A program made the translations under genes and the position numbers. A stretch of 64,000 nucleotides of DNA from an uncultured Flavobacteriaceae bacterium. GTDB lineage: Bacteria > Bacteroidota > Bacteroidia > Flavobacteriales > Flavobacteriaceae. The stretch spans positions 248,001-312,000 of the forward strand of contig CALDYU010000005.1 of the NCBI GenBank assembly GCA_937944485.1, given 5' to 3'. Shown here piece by piece: positions 17,754 through 26,974 of the stretch. The notes beneath the pieces were generated by a model. The model saw nothing but the letters and a program-made list of their open reading frames with translations. It made no database searches and was not told where the DNA came from. Each line of letters starts with the position of its first letter. Position 1 is the stretch's first letter.

Positions 17754-19196
17754 TTAAAAATTACACGATTCTATTTCAGTAACCCTTAAAGTATTTACCA
17801 TCCCTTTCTCTTTTATTGGCATTGCAGCAAGACTTATCAGCATATCACCTACATCTAAAAAGCCTTTTTGACATGCAATTTTATTTACATCTTCAATGGT
17901 TTCATCGGTCGAAACATATTTGTCATAGAAAAATGCTTTTACCCCCCATAACAAATTCAATTGCGTTAAGATTCGTTTGTTTGAAGTAAATACCAATATA
18001 TGGGCGCTTGGGCGCCATGCCGAAATTTGAAATGCCGTATAGCCACTATTTGTAAGTGTTGAAATAGCTTTAGCTTTTATTTCGTTGGCCATAAAGGCGG
18101 CATGATAACACACTGATTTTGTGATATACCTATTTGTTCGAATATGTGGTGGATCATGTGGCACACTTATCAACTCAGAGCCTTCTACACTGGCTAAAAT
18201 ACTAGCCATTTTTTCTATAACTTGAACTGGATAATTACCAACCGAAGTTTCACCAGATAACATCACAGCATCAGCACCATCCATCACCGAATTGGCCACA
18301 TCGTTTACCTCAGCTCTTGTAGGTGTAAGGCTTGTAATCATTGTCTCCATCATTTGAGTAGCAATAATTACAGGTATTCTAGCTCTTTTAGCACGTAAAA
18401 CCAATTGCTTTTGAATTAAAGGAACTTCTTGAGCCGGAACCTCTACCCCCAAATCACCACGCGCTACCATTAATCCGTCACAATAAGCAACAATTTTATC
18501 AATATTTTCAACTGCTTCAGGTTTTTCAATTTTAGCAATAATTGGAATTTTATGCTCTGAATGCTCTTCAATTATTTTTTGAAGATCTATAAGGTCTTGG
18601 CTAAATCTAACAAAAGAAAGTGCTATCCAATCCACATCTAATGAAATCGCGAAAATAGCATCCTTAACGTCTTTTTCCGTTAATGCCGGCAATGAGATAT
18701 TTGTATTTGGAAGATTTACTCCCTTTTTAGACTTCAAAGGGCCTCCTTGAATTACTTTTGCTTTTACTTCGTCTTTACCATTCGTTGCTATTACTTCGAA
18801 CATTAATTTTCCGTCATCTAATAAAATACGCTCCCCAGCTTTTACATCTTTTGGAAAATCGGCATAATTCATATACACTTTCTCAGAATTGCCTTCAAAA
18901 GGTGCACCAGTAACAAAAGTAATTTCATCGTTTGGGGCAACAACAACTTCTCCTGCCATAACGCCAACTCTTAATTTCGGCCCTTGCAAATCGGCCAAAA
19001 TAGAGGTGTAAATTTGCATCTCTTCATTAAGTTCGCGAATCATTCTAATGCGTTCTTTTACATCTTCATAATCGGCATGAGAAAAATTAATACGAAACAC
19101 ATCAACACCTGCTTCGATCATACTTTTTAGCACATCTTTCTTACTTGTTGCTGGCCCTAGTGTTGCTACTATTTTGGTCTTCTTCTTACTTGGCAT
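17754..19196 (-). CDS. pyk: pyruvate kinase
   Basis: A 480-residue glycolytic enzyme converting phosphoenolpyruvate and ADP to pyruvate and ATP. Family motifs: KTKIVATLGPATS at the N-terminus, FRINFSHADYEDV, the active-site region IPIIAKIEKPEAVENID, and MVARGDLGVEVPAQEVPLIQK; the C-terminal allosteric domain follows from about residue 345. The ATG at 19196 is preferred over a TTG two codons upstream. The stop codon of the upstream IPExxxVDY gene lies 3 bp before this ATG, so the two are tightly coupled. Confidence 0.5.
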   Translation of the reverse strand: MPSKKKTKIVATLGPATSKKDVLKSMIEAGVDVFRINFSHADYEDVKERIRMIRELNEEMQIYTSILADLQGPKLRVGVMAGEVVVAPNDEITFVTGAPFEGNSEKVYMNYADFPKDVKAGERILLDDGKLMFEVIATNGKDEVKAKVIQGGPLKSKKGVNLPNTNISLPALTEKDVKDAIFAISLDVDWIALSFVRFSQDLIDLQKIIEEHSEHKIPIIAKIEKPEAVENIDKIVAYCDGLMVARGDLGVEVPAQEVPLIQKQLVLRAKRARIPVIIATQMMETMITSLTPTRAEVNDVANSVMDGADAVMLSGETSVGNYPVQVIEKMASILASVEGSELISVPHDPPHIRTNRYITKSVCYHAAFMANEIKAKAISTLTNSGYTAFQISAWRPSAHILVFTSNKRILTQLNLLWGVKAFFYDKYVSTDETIEDVNKIACQKGFLDVGDMLISLAAMPIKEKGMVNTLRVTEIESCNF

Positions 19197-19198
19197 TC

Positions 19199-19663
19199 TC
19201 AAAAAATTAGGTTGTCCTTATATTTTAAATGATCTATATTTAAAATATAAGCTGTTAATACATTTGGTATTTTTAACAATTGCTTCAGCACTTCTTTCTC
19301 TAAAGCATCATCTTCATGTTCAATTTTTAAAAGGTAATCTACTTCTTTATATTCCGGAAGCAAATAATGTTTCGTAATGGCGGGTTCGTTTTCAAAAAGA
19401 TCACCACTGTCAAATGATTCCTCAATTTCGCTTTGATTGCTTAAAAGTGTCCAATAATTATCATTGCTATCATCTTTCCATTCAAAAAAAGAAAAAGAAA
19501 CATTTTTAGAAATATCTAAATCTTTTGAAGCTCTTACAAAATTAGTTTTCAAACATAAATTAATGGCATACACCATGGCGTAATCTTTCAAACTACTGTG
19601 CAAAGCCAGTAGTGTAAAAGCATCTTCATACAAATCAGTTGTGATTTTATGTATGGCCATCAT
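19199..19663 (-). CDS. IPExxxVDY-family protein
   Basis: A 154-residue protein of a Bacteroidota-specific family named for the motif seen here as LPEYKEVDYLLKIE. The rest is a mixed alpha/beta protein, beginning with HKITTDLYEDAFTLLALHSS and containing an acidic middle. It has no signal peptide. The gene lies between rnc and pyk and ends 3 bp from the pyk start, the arrangement commonly linked to this family. Function unknown; a house-keeping role is suggested by position only. Confidence 0.5.
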   Translation of the reverse strand: MMAIHKITTDLYEDAFTLLALHSSLKDYAMVYAINLCLKTNFVRASKDLDISKNVSFSFFEWKDDSNDNYWTLLSNQSEIEESFDSGDLFENEPAITKHYLLPEYKEVDYLLKIEHEDDALEKEVLKQLLKIPNVLTAYILNIDHLKYKDNLIF

Positions 19664-19715
19664 GTAAATGCGAACTTCAAATATAAAACTAAATACGAGA
19701 TTAACCTAACGCTTT

Positions 19716-19747
19716 AAAGGCATATTGTGTTCGTACACAACGCCTTT
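19716..19747. terminator. hairpin between rnc and the IPExxxVDY gene
   Basis: An AAAGGC/GCCTTT outer stem and TTGTGT/ACACAA inner stem form a hairpin downstream of rnc. The T tail is weak on both strands, so it could be an attenuator or processing site and not a full terminator. Confidence 0.5.
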
Positions 19748-19768
19748 GTTTTAGAGCCTTTATGAAAA

Positions 19769-20506
19769 TTAACAATTTTTCATTTTGTCTTGTAGTGCAA
19801 AATAAGCTCTTTTTGAAGCTCTTTCCTCAGCTTTCTTTTTTGAAGTTCCTCGGGCTTTGGCAACCACGTTACTGCCTATAGAAAGTTTTACAGCAAAATG
19901 CTTTAGACTATCATTTCCGGTATCCTCATACACTTTATAATTGAAGCTTTTCTTTTGTTTTTGACACCATTCAATGATCAAACTTTTATAGCTAATTACT
20001 TTGCCTTCTAATTGTTCAATATCAACATATGGTGCTATAACCCTCGTATCAATAAATTTTTCACAATATTTATATCCTCTATCAAGATAAATAGCCCCTA
20101 CAAGAGCTTCAAAAACATTCCCATGAATGTTGTCGCCAAAGTGTGATTTAGGTATTCGACTCTCTACAAATTGTATAAGATTTAAGTCTTTACCGAGTTC
20201 ATTTAGGTGTTCTCTACTTACAATTTTTGATCGCATTTTGGTCAAATACCCTTCATCTCCTAAAGGGACTTCATTATATAAATGCCTTGATATAATTGTC
20301 CCCAACATTGAATCTCCTAAAAACTCTAAACGCTCATAATTCATGGGGTTTCCATCCTTATCCTTTTTATTAGCAGAACGGTGTAAAAAGGCCTTCTTAT
20401 AATATTTTAATTTTTTCGGCTTAAACCCTAATATAGTAACCATTCCCAAAAAAAAATTCCCATCTTCTTTAGAATGGGAATTGAATATATTAGAAGGGAA
20501 ATTCAT
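19769..20506 (-). CDS. rnc: ribonuclease III
   Basis: A 245-residue double-stranded RNA endonuclease. The RNase III signature NYERLEFLGDSMLGTIISRHL (about residues 58-78; one contiguous family motif, key acids E64 and D68 by position) and the second catalytic acids in HGNVFEALVGAIYLDRG are present. The C-terminal double-stranded RNA-binding domain runs from about residue 170 and ends KARGTSKKKAEERASKRAYF. It processes rRNA and structured transcripts. It follows fabF with a 3-bp gap, a conserved fabF-rnc arrangement in Bacteroidota. Confidence 0.5.
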   Translation of the reverse strand: MNFPSNIFNSHSKEDGNFFLGMVTILGFKPKKLKYYKKAFLHRSANKKDKDGNPMNYERLEFLGDSMLGTIISRHLYNEVPLGDEGYLTKMRSKIVSREHLNELGKDLNLIQFVESRIPKSHFGDNIHGNVFEALVGAIYLDRGYKYCEKFIDTRVIAPYVDIEQLEGKVISYKSLIIEWCQKQKKSFNYKVYEDTGNDSLKHFAVKLSIGSNVVAKARGTSKKKAEERASKRAYFALQDKMKNC

Positions 20507-20509
20507 CTA

Positions 20510-21760
20510 TTAGCTTATTTTTTTAAAAATCACACAAGCGTTATGCCCTCCAAAACCAAACGTATTACTCAGTGCAACATTTACTTCTCTTTTTTGAGCT
20601 TTATTTAAAGTTAAATTTAATTTAGGGTCAATGTTTTCATCTACGGTAGTATGATTTATTGTTGGCGGAACAATACCATGCTTCATTGCTAATATGGAGG
20701 CTATTGCTTCAATAGCTCCTGCAGCACCCAATAAATGTCCTGTCATCGATTTTGTTGAATTGATGTTGATGTTAGGGGCGTGATCACCAAAGACTTCAGA
20801 AATCGCCTTTAATTCCGCAACATCTCCGAGAGGGGTCGATGTACCATGAGTATTTATGGTATCAACATCTTCAGGTTGTAATCCCGCATCCTTTAAACAA
20901 TTCTTCATCACCTGAACAACGCCAACACCATCAGGATGTGGTGCGGTCATATGATAGGCGTCACTTGACAACCCACCGCCAACTACTTCGGCGTATATTT
21001 TTGCACCTCGCGCTTTGGCATGTTCATATTCTTCTAATATTAAGGCCCCGGCTCCTTCACCTAATACAAAACCGTCTCTCGTCGCATCAAAAGGTCTCGA
21101 TGCCGTTTCGGGGCTATCATTTCTAGTAGAAAGTGCGTGCATAGCTCCGAATCCACCCATTCCAGCTATAGTTACCGCCGCTTCACTACCGCCAGAAACC
21201 ACTACATCGCAATAACCTAAACGAATATAATTTAATGCATCAATTAAAGCATTTGCTGACGATGCACAGGCCGAAACTGTGGTATAATTAGGCCCCATAA
21301 AACCATGTTTGATCGAAATATTACCTGGGGCAATATCTGCAATCATTTTAGGAATAAAAAAGGGATTAAACCTCGGTGTACCGTCTCCTTCCGCAAAATT
21401 CATCACCTCATTCTGAAATGTCTCTAAGCCCCCAATACCGGCTCCCCAAATAACGCCAACTCGAAATTTATCAAGTTTATCAAGGTCTAAACCAGCATCT
21501 TCAATGGCTTCGTCTGAAGCCACCAAGGCATATTGGGCAAATTTATCAAGTTTTCGTGCTTGCTTACGGTCGAAAAAATCGGCAGCATTATAGTTCTTTA
21601 ATTCACAGGCGAACTTTACCTTAAATTTTTCGGTGTCGTAATAAGTAACAGGTGCGCATCCGCTCTTGCCGTTTTTGAGCCCGTTCCAATACTCCTCAAT
21701 GTTATTTCCTATGGGGGTTAAAGCGCCCAAACCGGTAACTACAACTCGCTTTATTTGCAT
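20510..21760 (-). CDS. fabF: beta-ketoacyl-[ACP] synthase II
   Basis: A 416-residue condensing enzyme of fatty-acid elongation. The catalytic triad is visible: the Cys in TTVSACASSANAL (about residue 163), His in THGTSTPLGD (about residue 303) and His in KSMTGHLLGAAG (about residue 340). The glycine-rich NTFGFGGHNAC near the C-terminus is typical. It uses the acyl carrier protein encoded just upstream at 22095-21862. The acpP-fabF-rnc order on one strand is the usual bacterial cluster. Confidence 0.5.
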   Translation of the reverse strand: MQIKRVVVTGLGALTPIGNNIEEYWNGLKNGKSGCAPVTYYDTEKFKVKFACELKNYNAADFFDRKQARKLDKFAQYALVASDEAIEDAGLDLDKLDKFRVGVIWGAGIGGLETFQNEVMNFAEGDGTPRFNPFFIPKMIADIAPGNISIKHGFMGPNYTTVSACASSANALIDALNYIRLGYCDVVVSGGSEAAVTIAGMGGFGAMHALSTRNDSPETASRPFDATRDGFVLGEGAGALILEEYEHAKARGAKIYAEVVGGGLSSDAYHMTAPHPDGVGVVQVMKNCLKDAGLQPEDVDTINTHGTSTPLGDVAELKAISEVFGDHAPNININSTKSMTGHLLGAAGAIEAIASILAMKHGIVPPTINHTTVDENIDPKLNLTLNKAQKREVNVALSNTFGFGGHNACVIFKKIS

Positions 21761-21789
21761 TGAACTTAATTTTGAGCTTTAATAGCAAA

Positions 21790-21828
21790 TTAAAAAAATT
21801 ATCCATGCGATAAATTTACCGCATGGAT
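21790..21828 (-). terminator. hairpin between acpP and fabF (terminator or attenuator)
   Basis: A perfect 9-bp stem ATCCATGCG/CGCATGGAT is followed on the minus strand by AATTTTTTTAA. It would partly terminate the abundant acpP message before fabF. Confidence 0.5.
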
Positions 21829-21861
21829 ATTTTCAATTCTTATTTCAAGAGATCATAAAGA

Positions 21862-22095
21862 TTACTTCGCTTCTTCTATATAACTTATGGCTTGGCCAAC
21901 TGTTGCAATATTTTCAGCTTGATCGTCTGGGATTTGAATATCGAATTCTTTTTCGAATTCCATAATTAACTCAACAGTATCTAAAGAGTCTGCCCCTAAA
22001 TCGTTAGTAAAGCTAGCTTCCGTTACCACTTCGTTTTCATCAACTCCTAATTTATCAACGATGATAGCTTTAACTCTTGATGCAATGTCTGACAT
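21862..22095 (-). CDS. acpP: acyl carrier protein
   Basis: A 77-residue acidic protein with the phosphopantetheine-attachment motif [17 protein letters not shown], the Ser in DSL being the modified residue (about residue 37). Length and the start [11 protein letters not shown] are normal. It carries growing acyl chains for fabF and other enzymes. A possible -7 promoter box lies 35 bp upstream. Confidence 0.5.
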   Translation of the reverse strand: MSDIASRVKAIIVDKLGVDENEVVTEASFTNDLGADSLDTVELIMEFEKEFDIQIPDDQAENIATVGQAISYIEEAK

Positions 22096-22129
22096 AATAA
22101 TATTTGGTTTTAAAAATTTAAATTGTTGG

Positions 22130-22137
22130 CAAAAATA
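22130..22137 (-). promoter_or_regulatory. possible -7 promoter element for acpP
   Basis: On the minus strand this reads TATTTTTG, matching TAnnTTTG. A TGTG lies 19 bp further upstream as a degenerate -33 element. Confidence 0.5.
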
Positions 22138-22254
22138 AAAAACTTTAGTTTAATAACACATTTTGCCGTTAAAATGTCTGTAATTTAAGAAATTTAAATG
22201 CAAGAGTGGTAATTTCGCCTGAATTAATTATTCGTTGAAAACGTTTACGACTGA

Positions 22255-22830
22255 ATGAAAAATATTGTTCTTTTTGCCTCTGGTTCTGGTTCTAATGTTG
22301 AAAACATAGTACATTATTTTAACAATAAGTCAAACGTTACGATTGCCGCTGTGCTTACTAACAAAAGGGATGCCAAAGTTATAGATCGATGTAATAAATT
22401 GAATATCAATTGTTTAGTTTTTAATAAAAATGCCTTTTTGAAAACAGATTGTGTTTTAAAAATGCTTAAAGCCCTTGAACCTAATTTGATTGTGCTTGCT
22501 GGTTTTCTTTGGAAAATACCGATTCACATCACTGAACACTATCCAAATAAGATTGTAAATATTCACCCCGCACTGCTTCCAAAGTACGGTGGTAAAGGAA
22601 TGTATGGAAATCACGTTCATCAAGCCGTAAAGGATAATAAGGACAAAGAAACGGGAATCACCATTCATTATGTCAATGAAAATTATGACGAAGGCGCAAT
22701 AATTCATCAAGCTAAAACTTCCGTTTCATCGAATGATACGGTTGAAGAAATCGCTAAAAAAGTTCATGCTTTAGAATACGAACATTTTCCTAAGGTAATT
22801 GGGCAATTGTTGGCCTCCTCCAAGAGGTGA
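22255..22830 (+). CDS. purN: phosphoribosylglycinamide formyltransferase
   Basis: A 191-residue enzyme of de novo purine synthesis that formylates GAR using 10-formyl-tetrahydrofolate. Motifs: FASGSGSNVENIVHYF at the N-terminus, the catalytic Asn-His region IVNIHPALLPKYGGKGMYG (His about residue 103), and the Asp in ITIHYVNENYDEG (about residue 139). Divergent from acpP. The RNase H gene follows 28 bp downstream. Confidence 0.5.
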   Translation: MKNIVLFASGSGSNVENIVHYFNNKSNVTIAAVLTNKRDAKVIDRCNKLNINCLVFNKNAFLKTDCVLKMLKALEPNLIVLAGFLWKIPIHITEHYPNKIVNIHPALLPKYGGKGMYGNHVHQAVKDNKDKETGITIHYVNENYDEGAIIHQAKTSVSSNDTVEEIAKKVHALEYEHFPKVIGQLLASSKR

Positions 22831-22858
22831 AATAACGGTATTGATACAATTCTGAGTA

Positions 22859-23494
22859 ATGGCTAAAAAAACAAAATTCTATGTGGTTTGGAAAGGCAAA
22901 CGGCCTGGTATTTATACAGCTTGGAACGAGTGCAAAGCTGCCATAACGGGCTATAAAGGAGCTCAATATAAGTCGTTTGCAAGCTTAGAACTCGCGAAAG
23001 AAGCGTACAATGGAAATTATGAAGAGTATAAGGGTAAAAGTCAAGGGGAAGCGCTACTATCGCAAGAACAATTGTTAAAAATTGGGCAACCAAACTTTCA
23101 CTCAATTGCAGTAGATGCAGCATCAAGCGGCAACCCTGGTGTTATGGAATACCAAGGAGTGGATACAAAAACCAAAAAAATACTTTTTAAACAAGGCCCT
23201 TTTGAGCAAGGCACTAATAATATTGGTGAGTTTTTGGCTCTTGTTCATGGCCTAGCCTATCTCAAAGAACGTAAAAGCGATCGCATTATTTATACAGATT
23301 CAAGAACAGCCATGAGTTGGATCCGCAAGAAAAATTGTAATACCAAACTTGCCGAAACACCAAAAAACAAAATTGTTTTTGATTTAATTCGTAGAGCTAT
23401 TCACTGGTTAAAAAACAATAATTACGACACCCCAATTGTCAAATGGGAAACCAAAGCATGGGGTGAGATTCCTGCTGATTTTGGAAGGAAGTAA
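22859..23494 (+). CDS. rnhA: ribonuclease H with N-terminal viroplasmin (hybrid-binding) domain
   Basis: A 211-residue protein. Residues 1-50 form a viroplasmin-type RNA/DNA hybrid-binding domain (KFYVVWKGKRPGIYTAWNEC). Residues 78-205 form an RNase H fold with acids in SIAVDAASSGNPG, NNIGEFLALVHGL and IYTDSRTAMSWI, three of the four catalytic carboxylates being clear. It removes RNA from RNA/DNA hybrids. It lies 28 bp after purN. Confidence 0.5.
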   Translation: MAKKTKFYVVWKGKRPGIYTAWNECKAAITGYKGAQYKSFASLELAKEAYNGNYEEYKGKSQGEALLSQEQLLKIGQPNFHSIAVDAASSGNPGVMEYQGVDTKTKKILFKQGPFEQGTNNIGEFLALVHGLAYLKERKSDRIIYTDSRTAMSWIRKKNCNTKLAETPKNKIVFDLIRRAIHWLKNNNYDTPIVKWETKAWGEIPADFGRK

Positions 23495-23557
23495 ATCGAT
23501 CGATAGTGATTTTATTATTTGATATGAACAGCCTTATTAAATACCTTAACAAAATCT

Positions 23558-23565
23558 TATATTTG
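23558..23565 (+). promoter_or_regulatory. possible -7 promoter element for PfkB kinase
   Basis: TATATTTG is an exact match to TAnnTTTG and lies 29 bp before the start codon. The -33 element is not clear. Confidence 0.5.
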
Positions 23566-23594
23566 CAGCTTAATTTTTACCTCACAAATTAGTT

Positions 23595-24521
23595 ATGGGC
23601 AAATTAGTAATTGTTGGTACAGTTGCTTTTGATGAAATTGAAACTCCTTTTGGAAAAACCGATAAAATATTAGGTGGTGCAGCAACTTTTATTGGACTTG
23701 CAGCCTCGCAATTTAATGTTGACTCCACAATCGTATCTATAGTTGGTGATGATCTGCCAAAGGCATATTTAAATCTACTTTCTTCAAAAGGCATAAATAT
23801 TTCAGGTATTGAAATTGTACAAGGAGGAAAAACTTTTTATTGGAAAGGAAAATACCATAATGATCTAAACTCAAGAGACACTCTAATTACCGAGCTAAAT
23901 ACACTTGCAGATTTTAAGCCTGTTGTTCCAGATAATTATAAAGATGCTGATATCGTTATGTTGGGTAATTTGCACCCTATCGTGCAACTGAGTGTAATAA
24001 ATCAAATGACGCAACGACCCAAGCTTATAGTATTAGACACTATGAATTTTTGGATGGATAATGCCTTTAAAGAATTAACCGAAGTTATCAAACGTATCGA
24101 CGTAATCACCATAAATGACGAAGAAGCAAGGCAATTAACCAATGAATACTCTTTAGTCAAAGCGGCGCAAAAAATACATACAATGGGGCCTCAATATGTG
24201 GTTATTAAAAAAGGAGAACACGGTGCGTTACTTTTTCATCATGGAAATGTTTTCTTTGCTCCAGCACTACCTTTAGAAGAAGTTTTTGATCCGACAGGGG
24301 CCGGTGATACTTTTGCTGGTGGCTTCGTTGGATATTTAGCAGCTACAGGTGATATTTCTTTTGAGAGTATGAAAAAGGCGGTGATTCATGGTTCGAACTT
24401 GGCATCCTTCTCCGTAGAGAAATTTGGAACCGAACGAATGGAATCACTGAAAAGAGATGAGGTAGATAAACGCTTGCATCAATTTAAAACATTAACACAA
24501 TTCGACATCGAACTAAAATAA
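23595..24521 (+). CDS. PfkB-family sugar/nucleoside kinase
   Basis: A 308-residue kinase with both family signatures: an N-terminal GGAATFIGLAASQFN region and the C-terminal anion-hole motif DPTGAGDTFAGGFVGYLA, with the catalytic Asp in GAGD (about residue 236). It phosphorylates a sugar or nucleoside with ATP in the cytoplasm. Placement between purN/RNase H and the PurF-like gene hints at a ribose or nucleoside substrate, but that is inference. A terminator follows. Confidence 0.5.
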   Translation: MGKLVIVGTVAFDEIETPFGKTDKILGGAATFIGLAASQFNVDSTIVSIVGDDLPKAYLNLLSSKGINISGIEIVQGGKTFYWKGKYHNDLNSRDTLITELNTLADFKPVVPDNYKDADIVMLGNLHPIVQLSVINQMTQRPKLIVLDTMNFWMDNAFKELTEVIKRIDVITINDEEARQLTNEYSLVKAAQKIHTMGPQYVVIKKGEHGALLFHHGNVFFAPALPLEEVFDPTGAGDTFAGGFVGYLAATGDISFESMKKAVIHGSNLASFSVEKFGTERMESLKRDEVDKRLHQFKTLTQFDIELK

Positions 24522-24527
24522 AACACG

Positions 24528-24550
24528 CCTCAAAAATTTGAGGCTTTTTT
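24528..24550 (+). terminator. intrinsic terminator after PfkB kinase
   Basis: A GCCTCAAA/TTTGAGGC stem with a minimal loop and six T residues, ending just before the PurF-like gene. Confidence 0.5.
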
Positions 24551-24564
24551 AATTTACATATCTA

Positions 24565-26463
24565 ATGAGCGACGCAATTAAACACGAATGTGGTATATCG
24601 GTAATACGATTGTTAAAACCCCTTGAGTACTATAAAGAAAAATATGGTACTGCTTTCTACGGGGTTAACAAAATGTATTTAATGATGGAGAAGCAGCATA
24701 ACCGTGGCCAAGATGGTGCGGGCTTTGCCAGTATCAAATTAGATATGAATGCAGGTGAACGCTATATGAGTCGGGTACGCTCAAGTGAACAACAGCCAAT
24801 TCAAAATATTTTTGCTCAAATTAATGATCGCATCAATACTGAAATACAACAGAATCCGTCATATGCGAATGACGTTGCCTTGCAAAAAAAACATATTCCT
24901 TATATAGGAGAGCTTTTACTAGGTCATGTGCGCTATGGTACTTTTGGTAAAAATAGTATTGAAAGTGTACATCCATTCTTACGCCAAAATAATTGGATGC
25001 ATCGCAATCTGATTATGGCCGGTAATTTTAACATGACTAATGTTCATGAGCTTTTTGACAACTTGGTGCAGCTAGGACAACATCCAAAAGAAATGGCGGA
25101 TACCATTACCGTCATGGAAAAAATTGGTCATTTTTTAGATGATGCAGTCGCTAAACTATATAAGCAAATAAAAAAAGAAGGGTTCAACAAACAAGAAGCC
25201 TCTCCTTTGATTGCTGAACGACTAAAAATTGCTAAAATACTAAGAAGAGCTGCCAAAAATTTTGATGGTGGTTATGCGATGGCGGGCTTGTTGGGGCATG
25301 GCGATGCTTTTGTATTGCGCGATCCTGCTGGAATTCGTCCTGCGTATTACTATATAGATGATGAAGTTGCCGTAGTCGCTTCTGAAAGACCCGCAATTCA
25401 AACTGTTTTTAACGTTTCTTACGATAAGGTAAAAGAATTAGATCCTGGTCATGCTTTTATTATCAAAAAAAATGGGAGCACTTCACTAAAAAAAGTGTTA
25501 GAACCTACGGAGCGAAAATCGTGTTCTTTTGAACGTATTTATTTTTCTCGTGGTAGTGATAAAGAAATTTATGAAGAGCGTAAAAAATTGGGGAAACTAA
25601 TATTTCCCAAAATTTTAAAAGCTATAGATAGTGATATTAAGAAAACCGTTTTTTCGTATATTCCTAATACTGCTGAAACATCATTCTTTGGAATGGTAAA
25701 AGAAGCTCAAAACTATTTGAACAAAAAAAAGGAAGAGCAAATTCTTGCTATAGGCTCTAAAATTACAAGTGAAGAGTTGCATGAAATTCTAGATGTGCGA
25801 CCGCGAATAGAAAAAGTAGCCATTAAAGATGCAAAGTTGAGAACATTCATCACTCAAGATGACAGTCGTGATGATTTGGTAGCTCACGTTTATGACATTT
25901 CTTACGGTTCAGTTGATAAGGGAGATAATTTGGTTATTATTGATGATAGTATTGTTCGAGGTACAACTCTTAAGAAAAGTATTCTTCGCATTCTTGATCG
26001 TCTATCTCCAAAAAAAATAATCGTAGTTTCTTCAGCACCACAAATTCGATACCCAGACTGTTACGGCATCGATATGGCAAAACTAGAAGATTTTATAGCC
26101 TTTAGAGCGGCTTTGGATTTACATAAAGATAGAGGCACGATGGGAGTTGTAGAAGACATTTATAAAAAATGTTTGACTCAGGTCAACGCCAAAGATGTAA
26201 ATGTTATTAATTATGTTAAAGAGTTTTATGCTCCTTTTACAGCTGATGAAATTTCGAAAAAAAGTGGAGAATTACTAAGTCCTAAAGATATTAAAGCCGA
26301 AGTTGAAATTATATATCAATCTATTGAAAACCTCCACCAAGCTTGTCCAAAGAATTTAGGAGATTGGTATTTTACTGGAAACTACCCCACTGCAGGGGGA
26401 AATAGAGTGGTAAATAGAGCATTTATTAACTTTTTTGAAGGTAAAAATGAACGTGCTTATTAG
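24565..26463 (+). CDS. amidophosphoribosyltransferase-like protein (long PurF paralogue)
   Basis: A 632-residue protein built like PurF. The N-terminal nucleophile glutaminase domain has its Cys at residue 9 (KHECGISVIRL), so eight residues would have to be removed. There are GHVRYGTFG and ERPAIQ motifs, and then a phosphoribosyltransferase domain with the PRPP loop VIIDDSIVRGTTLKKS near residue 472. Standard PurF is about 470-510 residues. This form has an extra segment between the domains (about residues 350-430) and an extended C-terminus. It would make phosphoribosylamine from PRPP and glutamine. Whether it is the main PurF or a divergent paralogue cannot be told here. Confidence 0.5.
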   Translation: MSDAIKHECGISVIRLLKPLEYYKEKYGTAFYGVNKMYLMMEKQHNRGQDGAGFASIKLDMNAGERYMSRVRSSEQQPIQNIFAQINDRINTEIQQNPSYANDVALQKKHIPYIGELLLGHVRYGTFGKNSIESVHPFLRQNNWMHRNLIMAGNFNMTNVHELFDNLVQLGQHPKEMADTITVMEKIGHFLDDAVAKLYKQIKKEGFNKQEASPLIAERLKIAKILRRAAKNFDGGYAMAGLLGHGDAFVLRDPAGIRPAYYYIDDEVAVVASERPAIQTVFNVSYDKVKELDPGHAFIIKKNGSTSLKKVLEPTERKSCSFERIYFSRGSDKEIYEERKKLGKLIFPKILKAIDSDIKKTVFSYIPNTAETSFFGMVKEAQNYLNKKKEEQILAIGSKITSEELHEILDVRPRIEKVAIKDAKLRTFITQDDSRDDLVAHVYDISYGSVDKGDNLVIIDDSIVRGTTLKKSILRILDRLSPKKIIVVSSAPQIRYPDCYGIDMAKLEDFIAFRAALDLHKDRGTMGVVEDIYKKCLTQVNAKDVNVINYVKEFYAPFTADEISKKSGELLSPKDIKAEVEIIYQSIENLHQACPKNLGDWYFTGNYPTAGGNRVVNRAFINFFEGKNERAY

Positions 26464-26567
26464 CTATATCCTCACGAAATACTAAAAAAAGATGTATTTC
26501 ATCGATAATATGTGCCGTTTAACGGGTTTTTAATCAGTGTCCTAAACAGCAAACCTATTTTAGAACC

Positions 26568-26641
26568 ACCATAACATAAGTAGGTTAAGTTCATGGTAAG
26601 ATTTGGGGCAAAAAAGGTGGAGACTTCTCCGCCTTTTTTAT
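26568..26641 (+). ncRNA. small RNA-like unit, copy 1 of 3
   Basis: A 34-nt core starting CATAAGTAGGTTAAGTTC at 26575 is followed by a GGTGGAGA/TCTCCGCC hairpin and a T tail (26611-26641). A -7-like box TATTTTAG (26556-26563) ends 12 bases before the core. No open frame of note. The promoter box, conserved body and intrinsic terminator together look like a free-standing small RNA gene. The start is estimated, not mapped. Confidence 0.5.
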
Positions 26642-26769
26642 TTTATCCCTTTATTCTAGCAACAAAATGCAATTTAATTACAATAATGAATTCTGTACCT
26701 TTTAACCGAATAATGTGAAGTTCAACAAAGAAATTTTAGACAACGTTAATGGTCTTTTATCTTTGGAGA

Positions 26770-26841
26770 ACCATAGCATAAGTAGGTTAAGTTCATGGTA
26801 AGATTTGGGGAAAAAGGTAGAGCTTAGCTCTGCCTTTTTTA
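26770..26841 (+). ncRNA. small RNA-like unit, copy 2 of 3
   Basis: The core at 26777-26810 is identical to copy 1. The exact -7 consensus TATCTTTG (26758-26765) again ends 12 bases before it. The terminator stem has changed to GGTAGAGC/GCTCTGCC, with compensating changes on both arms (26816-26840). This covariation supports a selected RNA structure. Confidence 0.5.
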
Positions 26842-26974
26842 TTGTTTAAGACTAGCATTTAACAGGGTTAACCCTACATTATTGGTGTTGAATTCAAATA
26901 ATTATTTCAATTCTTCCATTTAAAAAAAAACTAAATTCCTTTTTTATTTAAGTCAATACCAGTAATTTAGTATT

